Notes: a model not told the origin generated them from the letters alone. A stretch of DNA of 64,000 nt from Megaustenia siamemsis (GCA_032433765.1 JAVIAB010000008.1:44065097-44129096); one strand, 5' to 3'; shown: positions 12,003 through 23,550, counted from the first letter of the stretch. Numbers and translations: made by a program.

Positions 12003-13010
12003 TTGATGATGGTTCCTCGCCGGGTCTCTTTTATAAATGTCTTTCTCGCTTTCTTTTGCCTTCTGGTTTCCACATAAGAGCTTGGTGGGGTAGCTTTCTA
12101 ATGTCCATTCTGAGAACGTGGCCATGTATCTCCAGCAAAGCTATCTAACATAGTAGGCTACATAGTCCTGTTTAGTTTCATGTCTTATTTATGTTACTGG
12201 TTTAAAATCTGACAAAATGTGTACATTATATTTAATAAATTTTGTTGTAATGAAGAAAATAAATAAATTTCCCACGACTGACCAGGTACAGCCAAAGATC
12301 TCTCAAAGTATTTTCCTTGCGTGACACATTTTCCACTTTCAACATCTGACCAGCATTAAGAAAACAAACACACCAATCTGGGACAATATCCCACACACCA
12401 TGACCATTCTACCGGTCCACCGTTTGTTCTTGAAAGTGTGGCTATTTTAATCCCCACTACCTGAGGTCACATGGCTTCTCCATAATACAACCATTCATGC
12501 ATTTCAGTCACTAATTCCCCTCTTGTATTAAAATACAATGATAAACATACTGACAGTTGCAGGTTAAGCATATAGTTTAGTGTTGTAAAATTGACGAGTT
12601 AATGTCATAACAGATGAAAAGATGATTAGAGGCCACAGAGATGGGATTTCTCAGAGGAATGTTGAAAGTTCCCCGGACAGCTAAAAAGACCAATCATGAA
12701 ATTCTCAAAGAGGCCAACACAAAAAGGGAACTCCTAAAAAACATCAGAAAGAAACAATCAACATTTTTTGGGCACGTCATGAGAAGAGGAAAGTTGGAAT
12801 ACTTGGCTACAACTGGAATATATAAAGAAAGAGAGATAGCGGACGACAAAGAGAGAAAATACTGGATAGCTTGGTGTCATGGCATGGAAAACAGTCAACA
12901 ACAGAATGCACTGTAGATAGAAGATTGTGGAAGGACATGATCGCCTATGCCAACTGGTATGGCACATGATGATGATGTCATAGCAAATATATAATTAAAT
13001 TTTTTTTCTC
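12003..13010 (+). repeat. inverted duplication arm A'
   Basis: Reverse complement of 7748-8755. LINE B appears here on the plus strand (12641-12970, same residues as in arm A, (ATG)n tail at about 12966). A LINE J scrap lies on the minus strand at 11925-12130 (HVLRMDIRKL, ALMWKP-like, RRGTIIKESAAI). The J homology extends a little beyond the duplicated part, which suggests the arm boundary cuts through an older LINE. Confidence 0.88.
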
Positions 13011-13029
13011 ACGTCATGAGAAAAGGAAC

Positions 13030-14874
13030 ATATGGCTCAACATATTGTATATAAACAGCCAAAATGGAGAAGAGAGAAGAAAAATAATGCTAAAGAACAA
13101 GAGGTCGGGTTCAATCCGGATCGACGGCTTCCGGGTTCACCCAGCCTTAAATGGGTACTGGATTTTTTTTCTGGGAAAGTAAAGCGGCATGAGAGTAATA
13201 CAGACCACATTACACCAAAGATCTAATAAAATTATGGTCAATATCACCATATTCCCTATATGCCACTTGGCGTGACGGGGCTCTTCACTTCTATTCTATT
13301 GACCTTTCGAGCCGTAACCGGCCCATAGGGCGTAGACCAAGATACACCTTCTCCTATATGGATTTTTTGTTCTAGCAGTTTTCTTTTAGAGATATTTTAT
13401 CAAATCTCGCCATCTGTCTCTGTTCTGTGCAAGCAGTTCTATCTCATTGAGGGAGCCGACTCCTGCTGCTCTTGCCTCTCTCATTAATGTTCTTCTCAGT
13501 GTCTCCCTGGGTCTTCCTCTTTTTCTTTTACCTGTTGTTTCCCATATGAGGGCTTGCTTTGCTATTCGGTTATTATCTCTTCTCATCACATGTCCAACGT
13601 ATGACCATCGTCTTTTCTTTATTACTGAAGATATTAGTGGTTGATTGGCGATTTCTCTAATTTCCTCATTTGTTTTGAATTCGTTCCATGCTATACCAAG
13701 TATTTTCCTTAGACATTTATTTTCGAATGCGTTCAACTTTGTTTCTATATCTCTTGTTGTTTTCCAGCTTTCACACGCATACGTAAGGGTTGATAGTACA
13801 TTTGATTTGAATAGCCTAAGTTTTGTGTTTGTGCTGATAAGTTTTGATTTCCACAACTTTTCAAGGCTTCTGAAAGACATTGCTGCTTTAGCTATTCTGA
13901 TTCTAATTTCTTTGCTCGTATCCCCTTCTCGATCAATGTGACTTCCAAGATAGATAAAGTGATCGATCTCTTCTACTGGTTTGTTTTCCATGTATATTTT
14001 GTCACCTGTTGGAATTAAACTAGTCATGACTTTAGTCTTTTCATGATTGATCTCAAGCCCAATTTTGCTGGCTATTGATGATAGTTCATTTGTGTTTTCC
14101 TGCTCTTCACTTACTTACTTAAAAATGGAACAAAGAAAAGTCTCTGTTGCAGCAGGAAAATATTCAAGTAACTTTAAAGCAGAGAAAACTGTAGCTGAAA
14201 CTCTCTTGAAGGAAAAGATTAAAGAAGAAAATATTGTATTCCTCACAGATGCTCTGTCAGTAGTTATTGCACTGAGGAGTCATGGAAATGAAGACCTGAA
14301 TGATCTAAGAGAAACACTCTACTAGCTCTGCCAAAGATGCAGAACTGTGATTCAGTGGATTCCATCTCACTGCAATATTCCTGGAAACAAGGCAGACAGG
14401 TTGGCAAAGGAAGGTGGCAAATTACACCAGCCAGATATCCAGATATATGATCATTGAGGCACTGTCTGAAAAGCTTAATTGTTGCAGTTTCCTCATATTC
14501 CAAGTCCAGCTTGCTGCAGGAGCTACTGTGATTAGTGGTCTGTTCACACCGTGAGCTGTGTGTTTCATCAGATGGTGTTTCTATACTCAGATTGCTTACA
14601 ATGAATGATGATATCGTATAACGGACAGTTCAGTTGCGTTCATTGTCAGTGCTAATATGCCTTATGTCTTTTGATGTGTGCTGTGTATGCTACGATGGAG
14701 ACTGTAGCTGCCTGTTTGGATATTCAACGAGATGTTAATTTGGATGATTCCACTGGCATGGACGGTTGAGCAAAAATGGATTTTAATTCATTTGCAGTGA
14801 TACTGGGGCCTTTGGATAACTATAACAGTAAGTCAGTCCATTAACCATAGTCACAAAACAGCATAACAAGGGAA
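13030..14874 (+). repeat. inverted duplication arm C'B', split by LINE C
   Basis: 13030-13290 and 14102-14874 together are the reverse complement of 10880-9868. SINE-1 lies on the plus strand at about 13090-13284, and the broken LINE H RNase H domain at 14123-14460 (TDALSVVIALRSHG; IQWIPSHCNIPGNKADRLAKE). Unlike the partner, this arm directly abuts A' (12003-13010). Confidence 0.88.
13291..14101 (-). mobile_element. LINE C insertion with TSD and known empty site
   Basis: An 811-bp 5'-truncated copy between GCTCTTCACTT (13280-13290 and 14102-14112). The minus strand encodes 213 residues of the RT C-terminal region (IPTGDKIYMENKPVEEIDHF ... WRDLIKYL), with only a handful of differences from the 5324-7283 copy. 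The uninterrupted counterpart site is at about 10621-10632, so this insertion is younger than the duplication. Confidence 0.93.
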
Positions 14875-15059
14875 CTGTTCCATCCATTTATAATATTGCA
14901 CCAGAAATAGGAAAATGTATGCAGACCATCACAACATTAGGCGTCGAGCAAGCCATCAGAACATGACCCAAAGCAATGAGATGTGCCAGCTGCTGATATT
15001 TGACAATGATGTATCTGACATGACACTCCCAAGGCTAACAAATAATCAAATGACATACC

Positions 15060-15360
15060 AGCTTTCACCTCTGGTGAAGTCCCAAGAGTCTAGAAACTAA
15101 AGGGTGCATGTTAATCCGCATTTCCCTGACAGCTGTGTGGATAGGGGTCCCTCGCTGCACAAGCAGATAACTTTGACTTCGGAGGTACTCAAATTTTGTT
15201 TCTGCCTTTGAGCAATTTATGTTTGAAGTTGGGCCCTGCTGCCTGAAACCAGGGGTAGTTGCCATAGAGAGAAATTACAAATAAAAATCCCAACTGGTGT
15301 GGTCAGGATTTAAACTTACAGCCTTTCTGTCTTGAGACTGACATCTTGCCTTGAGACCAA
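15060..15360 (-). mobile_element. SINE-3, old copy
   Basis: Shares with 41225-41540 and 48385-48710 the blocks TTTCACCTCTGGTGAAGTCC, CAGATAACT...TCGGAGGTACT, GAGACCAGGGGT-like, and GTCTTGCCTTGAGACCAACC. I place it on the minus strand because that end resembles a tRNA B box in reverse; the true orientation is uncertain. Confidence 0.55.
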
Positions 15361-15429
15361 CCAGTCCAGCTTGACATATTAGTGAACTCATTTAAACTAA
15401 AAAAGGAGAGGGGAAAAAAAAAAACAAGG

Positions 15430-15600
15430 ATGTTTTATATCACACCAGGTCACTAGATTTTTCCAGAGAAAATCTCTGGTACCCATTTTCAGTGGGTGGG
15501 TGAACTCTGAAAGCACTTTTTTTTTAAATGTGATATATTTGAGAATTGAACTAATCAAGATTAATAGCCAAGCACACTAACAACTCTGCAACCACTGTCT
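15430..15600 (-). mobile_element. old SINE-1-like copy
   Basis: Degenerate version of the SINE body (AGATTTTTCCAGAGAAAATC, GGTACCCATTTTCAGTGGG, GGTGAACTC), with a poor promoter region near 15540-15600. Confidence 0.4.
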
Positions 15601-16260
15601 CTAAAAAAAATTTTACTGTTAAAGAAATATAAATAACAAATCTAATGAATAAAATAATAGCTAAGATAACTGGAAATATAATAAACAATTTGTTAAAAAC
15701 TTTTAACAGCTAGAATCTTCAACACCAGAAATAAAAAGAGCAGATTTGTTGAAGTATAATATTTTAATACAGCAGCTTTGATCTTTATTTAAAATATCTA
15801 ATGATGACAACAATACACATAATGATCACTTGTAAATTTGATGAATAAATATTGAGAATGTTAGATGATTACAGAGAGTGTGACAGGATTAAAGAAAGTG
15901 TCAATCGACTAGAATCTTCTGAAGTGACTAACAAAAACCTGTACACTCAAATCAATTACAGTGTAGGTCAGGGTAGTAATTAATTTGAAATAAAAACAGA
16001 ATGTGTCAAAAATGTCCCCTATCTATTTCTTTCTTGAATGGTACATGCTGGGTGATGAGATGGGTGACAGAGCATCATGTTCCTTCAAGACAATATTCAC
16101 CATATCTGAAGACATGTAATAAGCAGACAATATCATGTTATTAAACTATTCCTGCCAACATGTTCAAGAAAAAAACAGATTGTATATAAATGGTGAACAA
16201 GTTGGATAAAGAACACGTTGAATTGAACATAATCTATGAAGAAATAAGTTATGAAGGTAA
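15600..16260. other. AT-rich stretch, no clear feature
   Basis: Between old SINE and LINE debris; no gene or repeat confidently recognised. Confidence 0.4.
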
Positions 16261-16985
16261 ATGTAAAAAAACTCAGAACTTTTGAAAGAGAGAACTAGGG
16301 ACTAACAGCATTGCTACACAAACTTAGAAATCATGGTAATACAAAAACTGGCAAGAATAGACAAACAGAAAAAAAAAACTGTTAAGTTAACTTTTGCCAA
16401 TCTAAATAGGTCCACTCAAAAACAGAATGAAGGATTATGAGTGTTACATTCTTCCAGTACTTTTGTATGGATCTAAATGCTGAAGACAGAAACAGCACCA
16501 TAGATTTTAGAGCAGTGATCTCTGCAATATGTGCCATTTTGGTTTCTGTTTTTGAGATTGTGGTTCTGCCCTATGTGCCGTCTTCGGCTCGAAAGGACAA
16601 TAGATAGATAGTTAGAAATGCTGAAGAATAATGGAAACATAAATAAGGATTGACAAGATTTCTTGTAACCAGCTCAGGGAGTACTTTCAGAACATTCTCG
16701 TAAAAAGTTTTCATTCACAAATTATTAATCATAAACATAGCACATGCACAGAAATCCCTGGTCCAAAAAATAGCTAAAAACAGTTTCACAGTATATAATG
16801 AAGAAAGTTTAATATACAGTTCATGCAAGACGAGTATAATTCTTTTAATAAACATATAAAGAGGTCATGCTAGAGAAGCATTAAAAAGAACACTGATGTG
16901 AGAAACAACAATAGCAGGCATCAGTTCCCTTGCCGAGATTGAACAACTCATCCAGAACAGGGAATTGTGGCGAGATACATTGTGG
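16260..16985 (+). mobile_element. ancient LINE C-like relic
   Basis: Short translated echoes of LINE C in several frames on the plus strand: YILPVLLYGSKC (about 16445-16480), then GISSLAEIEQLIQNRELWRD (about 16916-16975), matching GIGSLNEIELLAQNRDRWRD of the intact copy. It is interrupted by a SINE-2 (about 16505-16615) and, at its end, by LINE D. Confidence 0.5.
16505..16615 (+). mobile_element. SINE-2 copy
   Basis: Ends GCCCTATGTGCCGTCTTCGG, then CTCGAAAGGACAATAGATAG. The last about 45 bp closely match the 3' end of LINE C. Other copies are at 29112, 39278 and 53455; a 5' piece lies at 17618-17645. Confidence 0.65.
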
Positions 16986-17604
16986 ATCCTCTACTAGACA
17001 TACAATCTTACATATATCTGGGCAGTAATATAGATAAAGAGGGAGGAACAGAAAATGATACCAAAATAAGGATATCAAAAGCAAGAGGAGCTTTCATTGT
17101 ACTGGGAAACATATGGAAGTCCAAAGAAATTCGATTCAATACAAAAATAAAAATTGTCAACTCCAATGTTAAGTCGGTCCTATTATATGGCTCTGAAACA
17201 TGGAGAACAACAAAATTGACAATCATGAAGATACAGACTTTCATTAATGGATGCTTATGCAGAATAAAAGGATGGAAATGGCAGGACAAAATCACTAACA
17301 TAAAATTATGGAAATGTACCAGTCAAATACCAGTGGATAAAGAGATACAGCGAAGACGATGGTGCTGGATAGGACACACACTGCGGAAGCCAATTGAGAG
17401 TATTATATAACAGGCCCTTTTTTGGAATCCCCAGGGGAAAAAACAAAGAGGAAGACCAAGGAATTCTTGGAGAAGACAGACAGAAGCAGAGATGAAGATG
17501 ATGGGGAAGACATGGAATGATCTTAGAAGAATGGCAAAAAACAGAACGACTTGGAAAGTGTTTGTTGAAGACCTATGCTCCATAGGGAGCTGAAAGGAAG
17601 AAGA
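16986..17604 (+). mobile_element. LINE D 3' fragment
   Basis: A 619-bp insertion between AGATACATTGTGG (16973-16985) and AGATACAATGTGG (17605-17617). It encodes IYLGSNIDKEGGTENDTKIR, VLLYGSETWRTT, RRRWCWIGHTLRKP, then in a shifted frame ALFWNPQGKKQRGRPRNSW and KVFVEDLCSIGS, with a GAAGAAGAAG tail. One frameshift or stop (ESII*) divides it. Confidence 0.85.
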
Positions 17605-17645
17605 AGATACAATGTGGGTCCAGTGCAAGTCTGATGCTTGATAAC

Positions 17646-18640
17646 AAAGATCATTGAATACAAAGAGTCAAAGCTGCATGACACCAAGGAGCAGTTCCAG
17701 GCAACAGTCAAACTATCACAAACACTTGTATGACTGTGTAAACACCAAAATGTGAACACAGTAAGAAGAAGAAAACTAAAACTGATTGAAGACATCAAGA
17801 GGTAGACAGGAGCATCAATTACAAAGTGTACCACAAGCATAAAATAAATACTCTAATAAAAACTTATCATTATGAGGGTTATCCTTTTTCTGCTTATTCT
17901 GGTATCTCCAGATTATACAGCTGCAAAGTAAAGCTCACATGTCCAATGCAGTCACAACAAGGTGTTCTGGTCAGTTTGTGTGTGTGTGTAATTGATATTT
18001 TTTAAATCACAGTTACTTTAAAAATTAGATGTTACAACATGATATAGTTCAGATGATGATGATGAAAAGCTTGGCAGAGGTGATAATTATTTTGGCTAGA
18101 GTGCTCAAAATGTAATGATCTTCAACATTTCATTATCTGATTCCAATTAATTTGAGTGTGAAAGTAAAACCTAAATATTATGACCAAAAAAAAAATACCT
18201 AATATAAATATGATAAAAAAAAAATATAAAAAAAGACACACAGGGTTACTACAAATGAAATATTCCTTAGATGACATAAGCCTTGTCCTTCAGCAATAAA
18301 CCTCCCAGAGTCTCTCTACATAATCATCAAGCACAATTCTTCAAACAGCTCAGTTTATACAAATATTTCACCTTGCCTACTCCCCCTCAATTCTCGAACT
18401 TCATTCGTAATTTTATTTCCGCCATTTTCCAGATAAATGTTTGGCATTTGTACTGATATTTCTTTTTTTACTTTAGTATAGTATCAGCCTAGCATATTAA
18501 TCTTTAAATATATGTTGTTTTGCATCTGAAGAAGGCTTTTGCCAAAATATCATTGTCTCTCTAATAGTTTGGTGTTGTTAGGTACAATTTTGTGTTTATT
18601 TTACATAAAAATATCTCAATTTTCTATTTCTTTTGTTGTG
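17646..18640. other. no gene identified
   Basis: AT-rich, with a short GATGAT run near 18055 and A-runs at 18180-18230. A degenerate SINE-1-like body follows at about 18650-18800. Confidence 0.4.
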
Positions 18641-18879
18641 TTCACTATTGACCAGAGGGGTTTGGGGACAATTCCCAGGTGTGGCACATTCTGTTCAGAC
18701 TGACATGACTTCTGGGTTCACTCAGCCACAGAAGTTAGGTACCTGAGATTTTTCTGAGAAAGTAGTGCAGTCTGCTGTGATAGCCGTCATCCAATAAACA
18801 TGCCACTGGTTATTGAAAAATACTGCCAAAAAAAAAAAAAAAGGTGTGGAAAGAACCCTCACTTAATTACTATTTTATC

Positions 18880-19008
18880 TGCAGTAAACTTGTATTGTGT
18901 CTTATCATTTTGCAGTAACTCTGTATTGTATCTTATCACCTTGCCGCAACTCTGTGTTGTATCTTATCACCTTGCAGTAACCCTGCATTGTATCTTATCA
19001 CCATCAGT
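18880..19008. repeat. 31-bp tandem repeat, about four copies
   Basis: Units of the type GCAGTAACTCTGTATTGTAT then CTTATCACCTT, with point changes. Just downstream of the FABP stop codon, so possibly in or near its 3' UTR. Confidence 0.8.
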
Positions 19009-19085
19009 CTCTAAATTTTAAAACTGAAATTTTACAGCAGCAACAGCCACCTATTACGTATGTTACTGTTTACTAGAAAAGTCCT

Positions 19086-19091
19086 TTTATT
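19086..19091 (-). promoter_or_regulatory. candidate polyadenylation signal of FABP
   Basis: AATAAA on the minus strand about 80 nt after the FABP stop codon. It is the first canonical hexamer I see downstream; in DNA this AT-rich such a match can be chance. Confidence 0.35.
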
Positions 19092-19172
19092 TTATCATAT
19101 GTGTCACATTTTCTCAAAGTTGTTAATAGCTCTTGATCTTATTTGGTTCTTAGAATAATACATTATCAACCA

Positions 19173-19226
19173 TTATGGCAACTTTGCAAAAATTCTCTTG
19201 CATACGACGTCCGCAACATAAATTGT
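19173..19226 (-). CDS. FABP exon 5 (terminal coding part)
   Basis: After the acceptor tttttcag, 17 codons (TIYVADVVCKRIFAKLP) are followed by TAA. The VVCKRIF block is the expected last strand of a FABP: Arg143 and Phe145 take the positions of the family's Arg-x-Tyr carboxylate-binding pair, so the usual tyrosine is replaced by phenylalanine here. Terminal exon length (about 17 codons) and phase 0 match the last exon of typical FABP genes. Confidence 0.9.
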   Translation of the reverse strand, partial: TIYVADVVCKRIFAKLP

Positions 19227-20366
19227 CTGAAAAATTCAGAAAAAAATGTTATTTAAGTAATGATAACCAAATTGTGCCATAGACATATATGAATATAAGA
19301 AAATAAAAAGAGAATAATTTATGTCATTATTTTGATTAAAATATAACTTTTTTTTAATTCAGGAAAAAAAAGTGTGTGTGTGTGTGGGGAAAGGCAAACC
19401 CAAGACAGGCATCAATGAAGATCTATAGCAATGGTTTCTTGAAGCAGAGGACATAAAGAAGACTAAGAAGTAAGCTACGTGATTTTAGTATTTGCCTCTT
19501 TACAACGGGGTCTGATCTGAAACAGCTCAGTAGTTTGATTTGAAATCAGTACCAAATGGTGGAGCCTGGATTAACCCAAGCTGCCTGTGTACACAGACCT
19601 AATGGCAGTTTATTGCTGTTATTCACACGCTGTGGAGTCAACAATTTATAGGGCCTTTAGATAGTGTGTAATCACTCACTACATGAATAAAGGGATGCAG
19701 GAAAATCAAATGTAGGAATGCAATGCCTAGGACAGTAGCATAAAGCATAGTTTAAGAAGTTTTCAAATATTTATTTCACCATAAAATGTAATAAAAAGTA
19801 ATATTGTAGAAGATTGCAAAAATAATATCTTATTTGTCATAGAACACATTTTTTAATGTTGTCAAATGATCTGATTCTAGTAGTTATTAACTCTTTCCAA
19901 ACGGAAGCTTTTTCTCGATGCAACATATGAGATTTCAGAGACAAAATTTTTCATGGTTTTAAGAATAAATCTTTATATTTATCTAACACATTATTTATGA
20001 ATTTTTATATAACTGAACAAGGTATTAGATTTCATTACATTTATATTTCATACAAGACATGTAAAAAGTATATTGTTTGATGATGGTTTACACTAATCAA
20101 TTTGAGAGTGGGGCACGAAACATACTGAAAGAGTTAACAGTATGAATTATTTAAAAATAAAATAAAGCAAACAAATATAGTTTCAAAGATTCACAATAAG
20201 TGTGCACAGATGTCATCTAGCAATATTGTTAAACATTGTTACTTGTGATTATTGTTAAAAACTATCCAGAAACAGATATTAACTGAGATCACAATCCTGT
20301 AATGATTAAAATGAAAGTCAAACTAAAGAGAAACAAATAAAAGACTAATTCATCAGAAACACCACT

Positions 20367-20501
20367 ATCTATCTATCTATCTATTGACCTTTCGAGCCGT
20401 AACCGGCCCATAGGGCGTAGACCAAGATACACCTTCTCCTATATGAATTTTTGTTCTAGCAGTTTTCTTTTAAAGATATTTTATCAAATCTCGCCATCTG
20501 T
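20367..20501 (-). mobile_element. LINE C, 3' terminal 135 bp
   Basis: Minus strand: the end of the RT frame, GGTTACGGCTCGAAAGGTCA and the tail (ATAG)n at 20367-20384. An extreme 5' truncation in FABP intron 4. Confidence 0.85.
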
Positions 20502-20512
20502 CAAATGAAATA

Positions 20513-20599
20513 TATAAGTATCTTTAATATATATATATATATACATATATTTAAATCAAATATATGTATATATATATATATATATTAAAGATACTTATA
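20513..20599. repeat. AT-rich inverted repeat (hairpin)
   Basis: TATAAGTATCTTTAATATAT... is mirrored by ...ATATATTAAAGATACTTATA, with arms of about 40 bp largely made of (TA)n. In FABP intron 4. Confidence 0.8.
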
Positions 20600-20814
20600 C
20601 AATAGAAGTAAAGAAAACATATCAGAAGCTAGACTGAGCAGTATGGAAGAGAAAATGTTACAACCAAATGGCAATGCATTATAATATGTACTCATAATCA
20701 CCTATACATTTTATATATCTACCTATCCACCCACACACCATCCATTCATCTACATACATTACATATGTACACCCACACATACACGTATGTACAGACATAA
20801 AACATACAACTAAC

Positions 20815-20931
20815 CGTCACTAACTCTCCAGCCTCATTTATTTCTCTCTCTGTGACCATTGGTTTAGCATCATTGCCAGAAATTGGTTTTTGTTGTGAGA
20901 CCAATTTCCCATCAACGTACGTAGTTATTGC
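20815..20931 (-). CDS. FABP exon 4
   Basis: It lies between the acceptor tttgcag and the donor ACG|gttagt, both phase 0. It encodes 39 residues (94-132): the strand AITTYVDGKLVSQQK, a loop, then VTEREINEAGELVT. Arg122 in the TEREIN segment is placed like the buried arginine that contacts the ligand carboxylate in many FABPs. The donor is weaker than the others (GTTAGT). Confidence 0.92.
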
Positions 20932-21164
20932 CTGCAAACAAACAATAAGTAAAAAGAAAAACTCAACATATGTAAGATTTGGTTTATGTCACCGCAGCTT
21001 TGAAAGTAACAAGTATATGTGAACTCTGTTATTTTAGCATGTCACAACCAAACTCGAACACTCTCAACTCTTCTTCTTCATGTAATACAGTTAAGGATGC
21101 TACATTATGATGAAAAGCACTGGCGATCTAATTTTAAACAAAAATGTAAAGGTTTGTTTGCTTG

Positions 21165-21475
21165 TGTTTGCCCGATGACTAAAGGAGTACACTTCCTTGT
21201 CATCCGCCCTTAAAAGGATGTTAAGTGGGCATGTTTCCGATGTTGTGTGGTTTGTACTATAACTGTGATATTTGCGCCTTTCTGCCCAACACATCCGACT
21301 TCAGCACAACATTTTTGAGTACCAGGCTGTCTTCCCTCTTTGATCCATACTTGCTTGGCCAGACTAGACAGGTTAGTCTGTCACTAGAGGCACCATGGAG
21401 AGGTGGAGCAGGGTCTGGATCTAGCTGATAACTTCAAGCTCTGCTATTGTGGGCATGCCTTTGCCTCCATATAAT
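21165..21475 (+). repeat. repeat R4, old copy
   Basis: Matches 25975-26345: GTCATCCGCCCTTAAAAGGA, TTTCTGCCCAACACATCCGA, GACTAGACAGGTTAGTCTGT, and an end at GCCTTTGCCTCCATATAAT. Function unknown. Confidence 0.65.
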
Positions 21476-21479
21476 GGCT

Positions 21480-22200
21480 TAATATTGTAAGACAGCTATC
21501 AAGACAATTATTTTCTATATTTTACATTATGTATGACTGATAAAATAAAAATCTATTTAAATCATGTAAGATCATCAAATATCATGAGACACCGTTAATA
21601 TCAAGCCAGCTCATACAAGTGGTCAGGTCCCCCACCACAATTTTCTATCTCTACAGTTGTTCATCAACTCAATTGTTGACTTCCCACCAACCTATTCTCT
21701 AAAACTATCTGGTATATTATTCTTTGCTTCCTTCTTTCTCCTCTAGCTTACATTTTTCCAGCTGTCACAATATATCCTAGCTAATCTCTGTGAAAAAAAA
21801 AAATTAAATAAATAAAAAAACATAAGCCACAAAAACTTCACAAACAGGGACAAGTCAAAGAAAGTGGTTAAAAAAATAATTCTGCCATCCATGTCTCCAG
21901 GAGTATATGATGCCACCAAGAGAAAGTCGCATGTAGTCTGGGTCACTGACACACCTTTTATCTACCAGAAATTGCCATCTGGAATCTATGTACTCTAAAT
22001 GAGCCAGGAAAAGTTGCACAAGTAGCAGCAGAAATATAAAATGATAAAATAGATATTCTACAGGTGTGTGAAACAAGATTGTTAGGAGTAGAAAGGAGGA
22101 TAAAGTTAAACACATGACAGGAGAGATAATTTTTTCATCAGGACACCAGGAATCAGGAGTGCAACAGTCAAGGGGTGGCTATGTTATTAAGGAAAGTGCA
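21480..22200. other. no gene identified
   Basis: FABP intron 3. Around 21600-21780 there is a faint minus-strand resemblance to LINE A 3' sequence (GGTCAGGTCCCCCACCACAA...). Nothing else recognised. Confidence 0.35.
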
Positions 22201-22204
22201 GTAA

Positions 22205-22885
22205 TTTTAACTCCAATGTTAAATCAGTCTTATTATATGGCTGTGAAAAGTGGAAAACAACAAAAATTACTTCACAAAGATACAGACTTTCATTAATTGA
22301 TGCTTGAGCAGAATAGAAGGATGAAAATGGCAGGACAAAATCACTAACTTAGAATTATTGGAAAGTACCAGACTAATAAAGCCAACTGACAGTATTACAC
22401 AACAGGCCCTTTTTTGGAATCCTCAGGAAAAAAGACAAAGAGGAAGACCAAGGAATTCTTGGAGAAGACAGATAGAAACAGAAATGAAGATGATGAGGAA
22501 GACATGGAACGATCTTAAAAGAATTGCAAGAAACAGAATGGCTTGGAAAGTGTTTGTTGAAGACCTATTCTCCACAAGAAGCTGAAAGGTAGAAGAAGAA
22601 GAGGACCAGACTAATAACTGAGGATAAAAAGATATGACAAAGATGGTGGTGCTGGACAGGATAAACACTGCAGAAACCAACTGGGAGTATTAGGTGACAA
22701 GTCCATTTTGGAATCCCCAGAGCAGGAGATTAAGGGGAAGGCCAAAATATACGTGGTGAAGACAGGTGGAAACAAAAGGCAAAGACATGGAATTATCTTA
22801 AGAGAATAGCACAAAACAGCATGGCTGGAAAAGTGTTTGATGAAGACCTATGGTCCACAGGGAGTTTAAAGGTTAAAGAAGAACC
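22205..22885 (+). mobile_element. old LINE D, split by a second LINE D
   Basis: 22205-22379 and 22618-22885 together read as one degenerate LINE D C-terminal region (VLLYGCEKW..., then RWWCWTG-like, KVFDEDLWSTGS-like). Between them lies the insertion 22380-22604. Confidence 0.75.
22380..22604 (+). mobile_element. LINE D inserted in LINE D
   Basis: A 225-bp 5'-truncated copy between ACCAGACTAATAA (22367-22379 and 22605-22617). It encodes TQQALFWNPQEKRQRGRPRN, SWRRQIETEMKMMRKTWNDL and KVFVEDLFSTRS, ending in AGAAGAAGAAGAGG. Confidence 0.88.
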
Positions 22886-22914
22886 ACTGCTCATAACATA
22901 ACATGTAAATGAGT

Positions 22915-23080
22915 TAGTAATAAGTTTTCCCTTTGAGTTGGTCACTTTCAAAACATCACCATTGTCTCTTTTAGCTGTCCACAGTATTTCAAACACTCTT
23001 CTGCAAACTACATTTCTGTGGCCCTCAATTATTTTCTTGTCTGTTGTCCAATTGTCTAGGATTAATTTCTATATGTCAAC
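22915..23080 (-). mobile_element. LINE A/B-like relic
   Basis: Minus strand: LDNRQENN...GPQKCSLQKSV, TVDS-KRQW, KGKLITN, a decayed version of the region before FFGHVMRR in families A and B. Confidence 0.5.
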
Positions 23081-23084
23081 ACTT

Positions 23085-23475
23085 CTTCTTTCCTTCCTCA
23101 TTTGAATTTCAGCGTCGAGGGGAGATATAAATTGCGATCTTTTGCTCTTCTGTTTGCTTCTGCTGCTGTTATGTTTCCTAGTGCTTCTAATATTCCATTG
23201 ATCTATCTTTTCCGTGGCCAACACCTGGGTCTGGTGTTCTCACAATGCTTATTGAAGTCTCATATTGTGTTTTGATCACTCTGCCTTGTCATGTGGCCAA
23301 ACAATTTTATCTGTTGTTTCTTTATATATTCTATGGCGGGGATTATTCCTAGCCTTTTCCTCAGTTCTTCATTTCTGATCTTATCTCTCAGGCTGTTTCC
23401 TGTCATTTGTCTAACACATTTAATCTCACTAGAGGTTATTTTTCTTATTGTTCTTGCATCACTAGTTCTAATAAA
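23085..23475 (-). mobile_element. LINE E 3' fragment
   Basis: Minus strand equivalent of 32525-32885 (MKCV, NSLRDKIRNEELRK, AIEYIKK, then KRCENTRPRC-like and the GGAAAGAAGAAG end). Frameshifted. Confidence 0.75.
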
Positions 23476-23550
23476 TACTTAAAAAATTGTTCTTAGCTTC
23501 ACTGCCAAGAACAGGTTGTGCAATACCTTCTTCATTCTTTGAAATGCAGC

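Noticed and set aside
15950..16130. Possible FABP last exon near an acceptor at about 16110
   Set aside because: The required phase gives an immediate stop and no FABP sequence; the true last exon is at 19226-19173.
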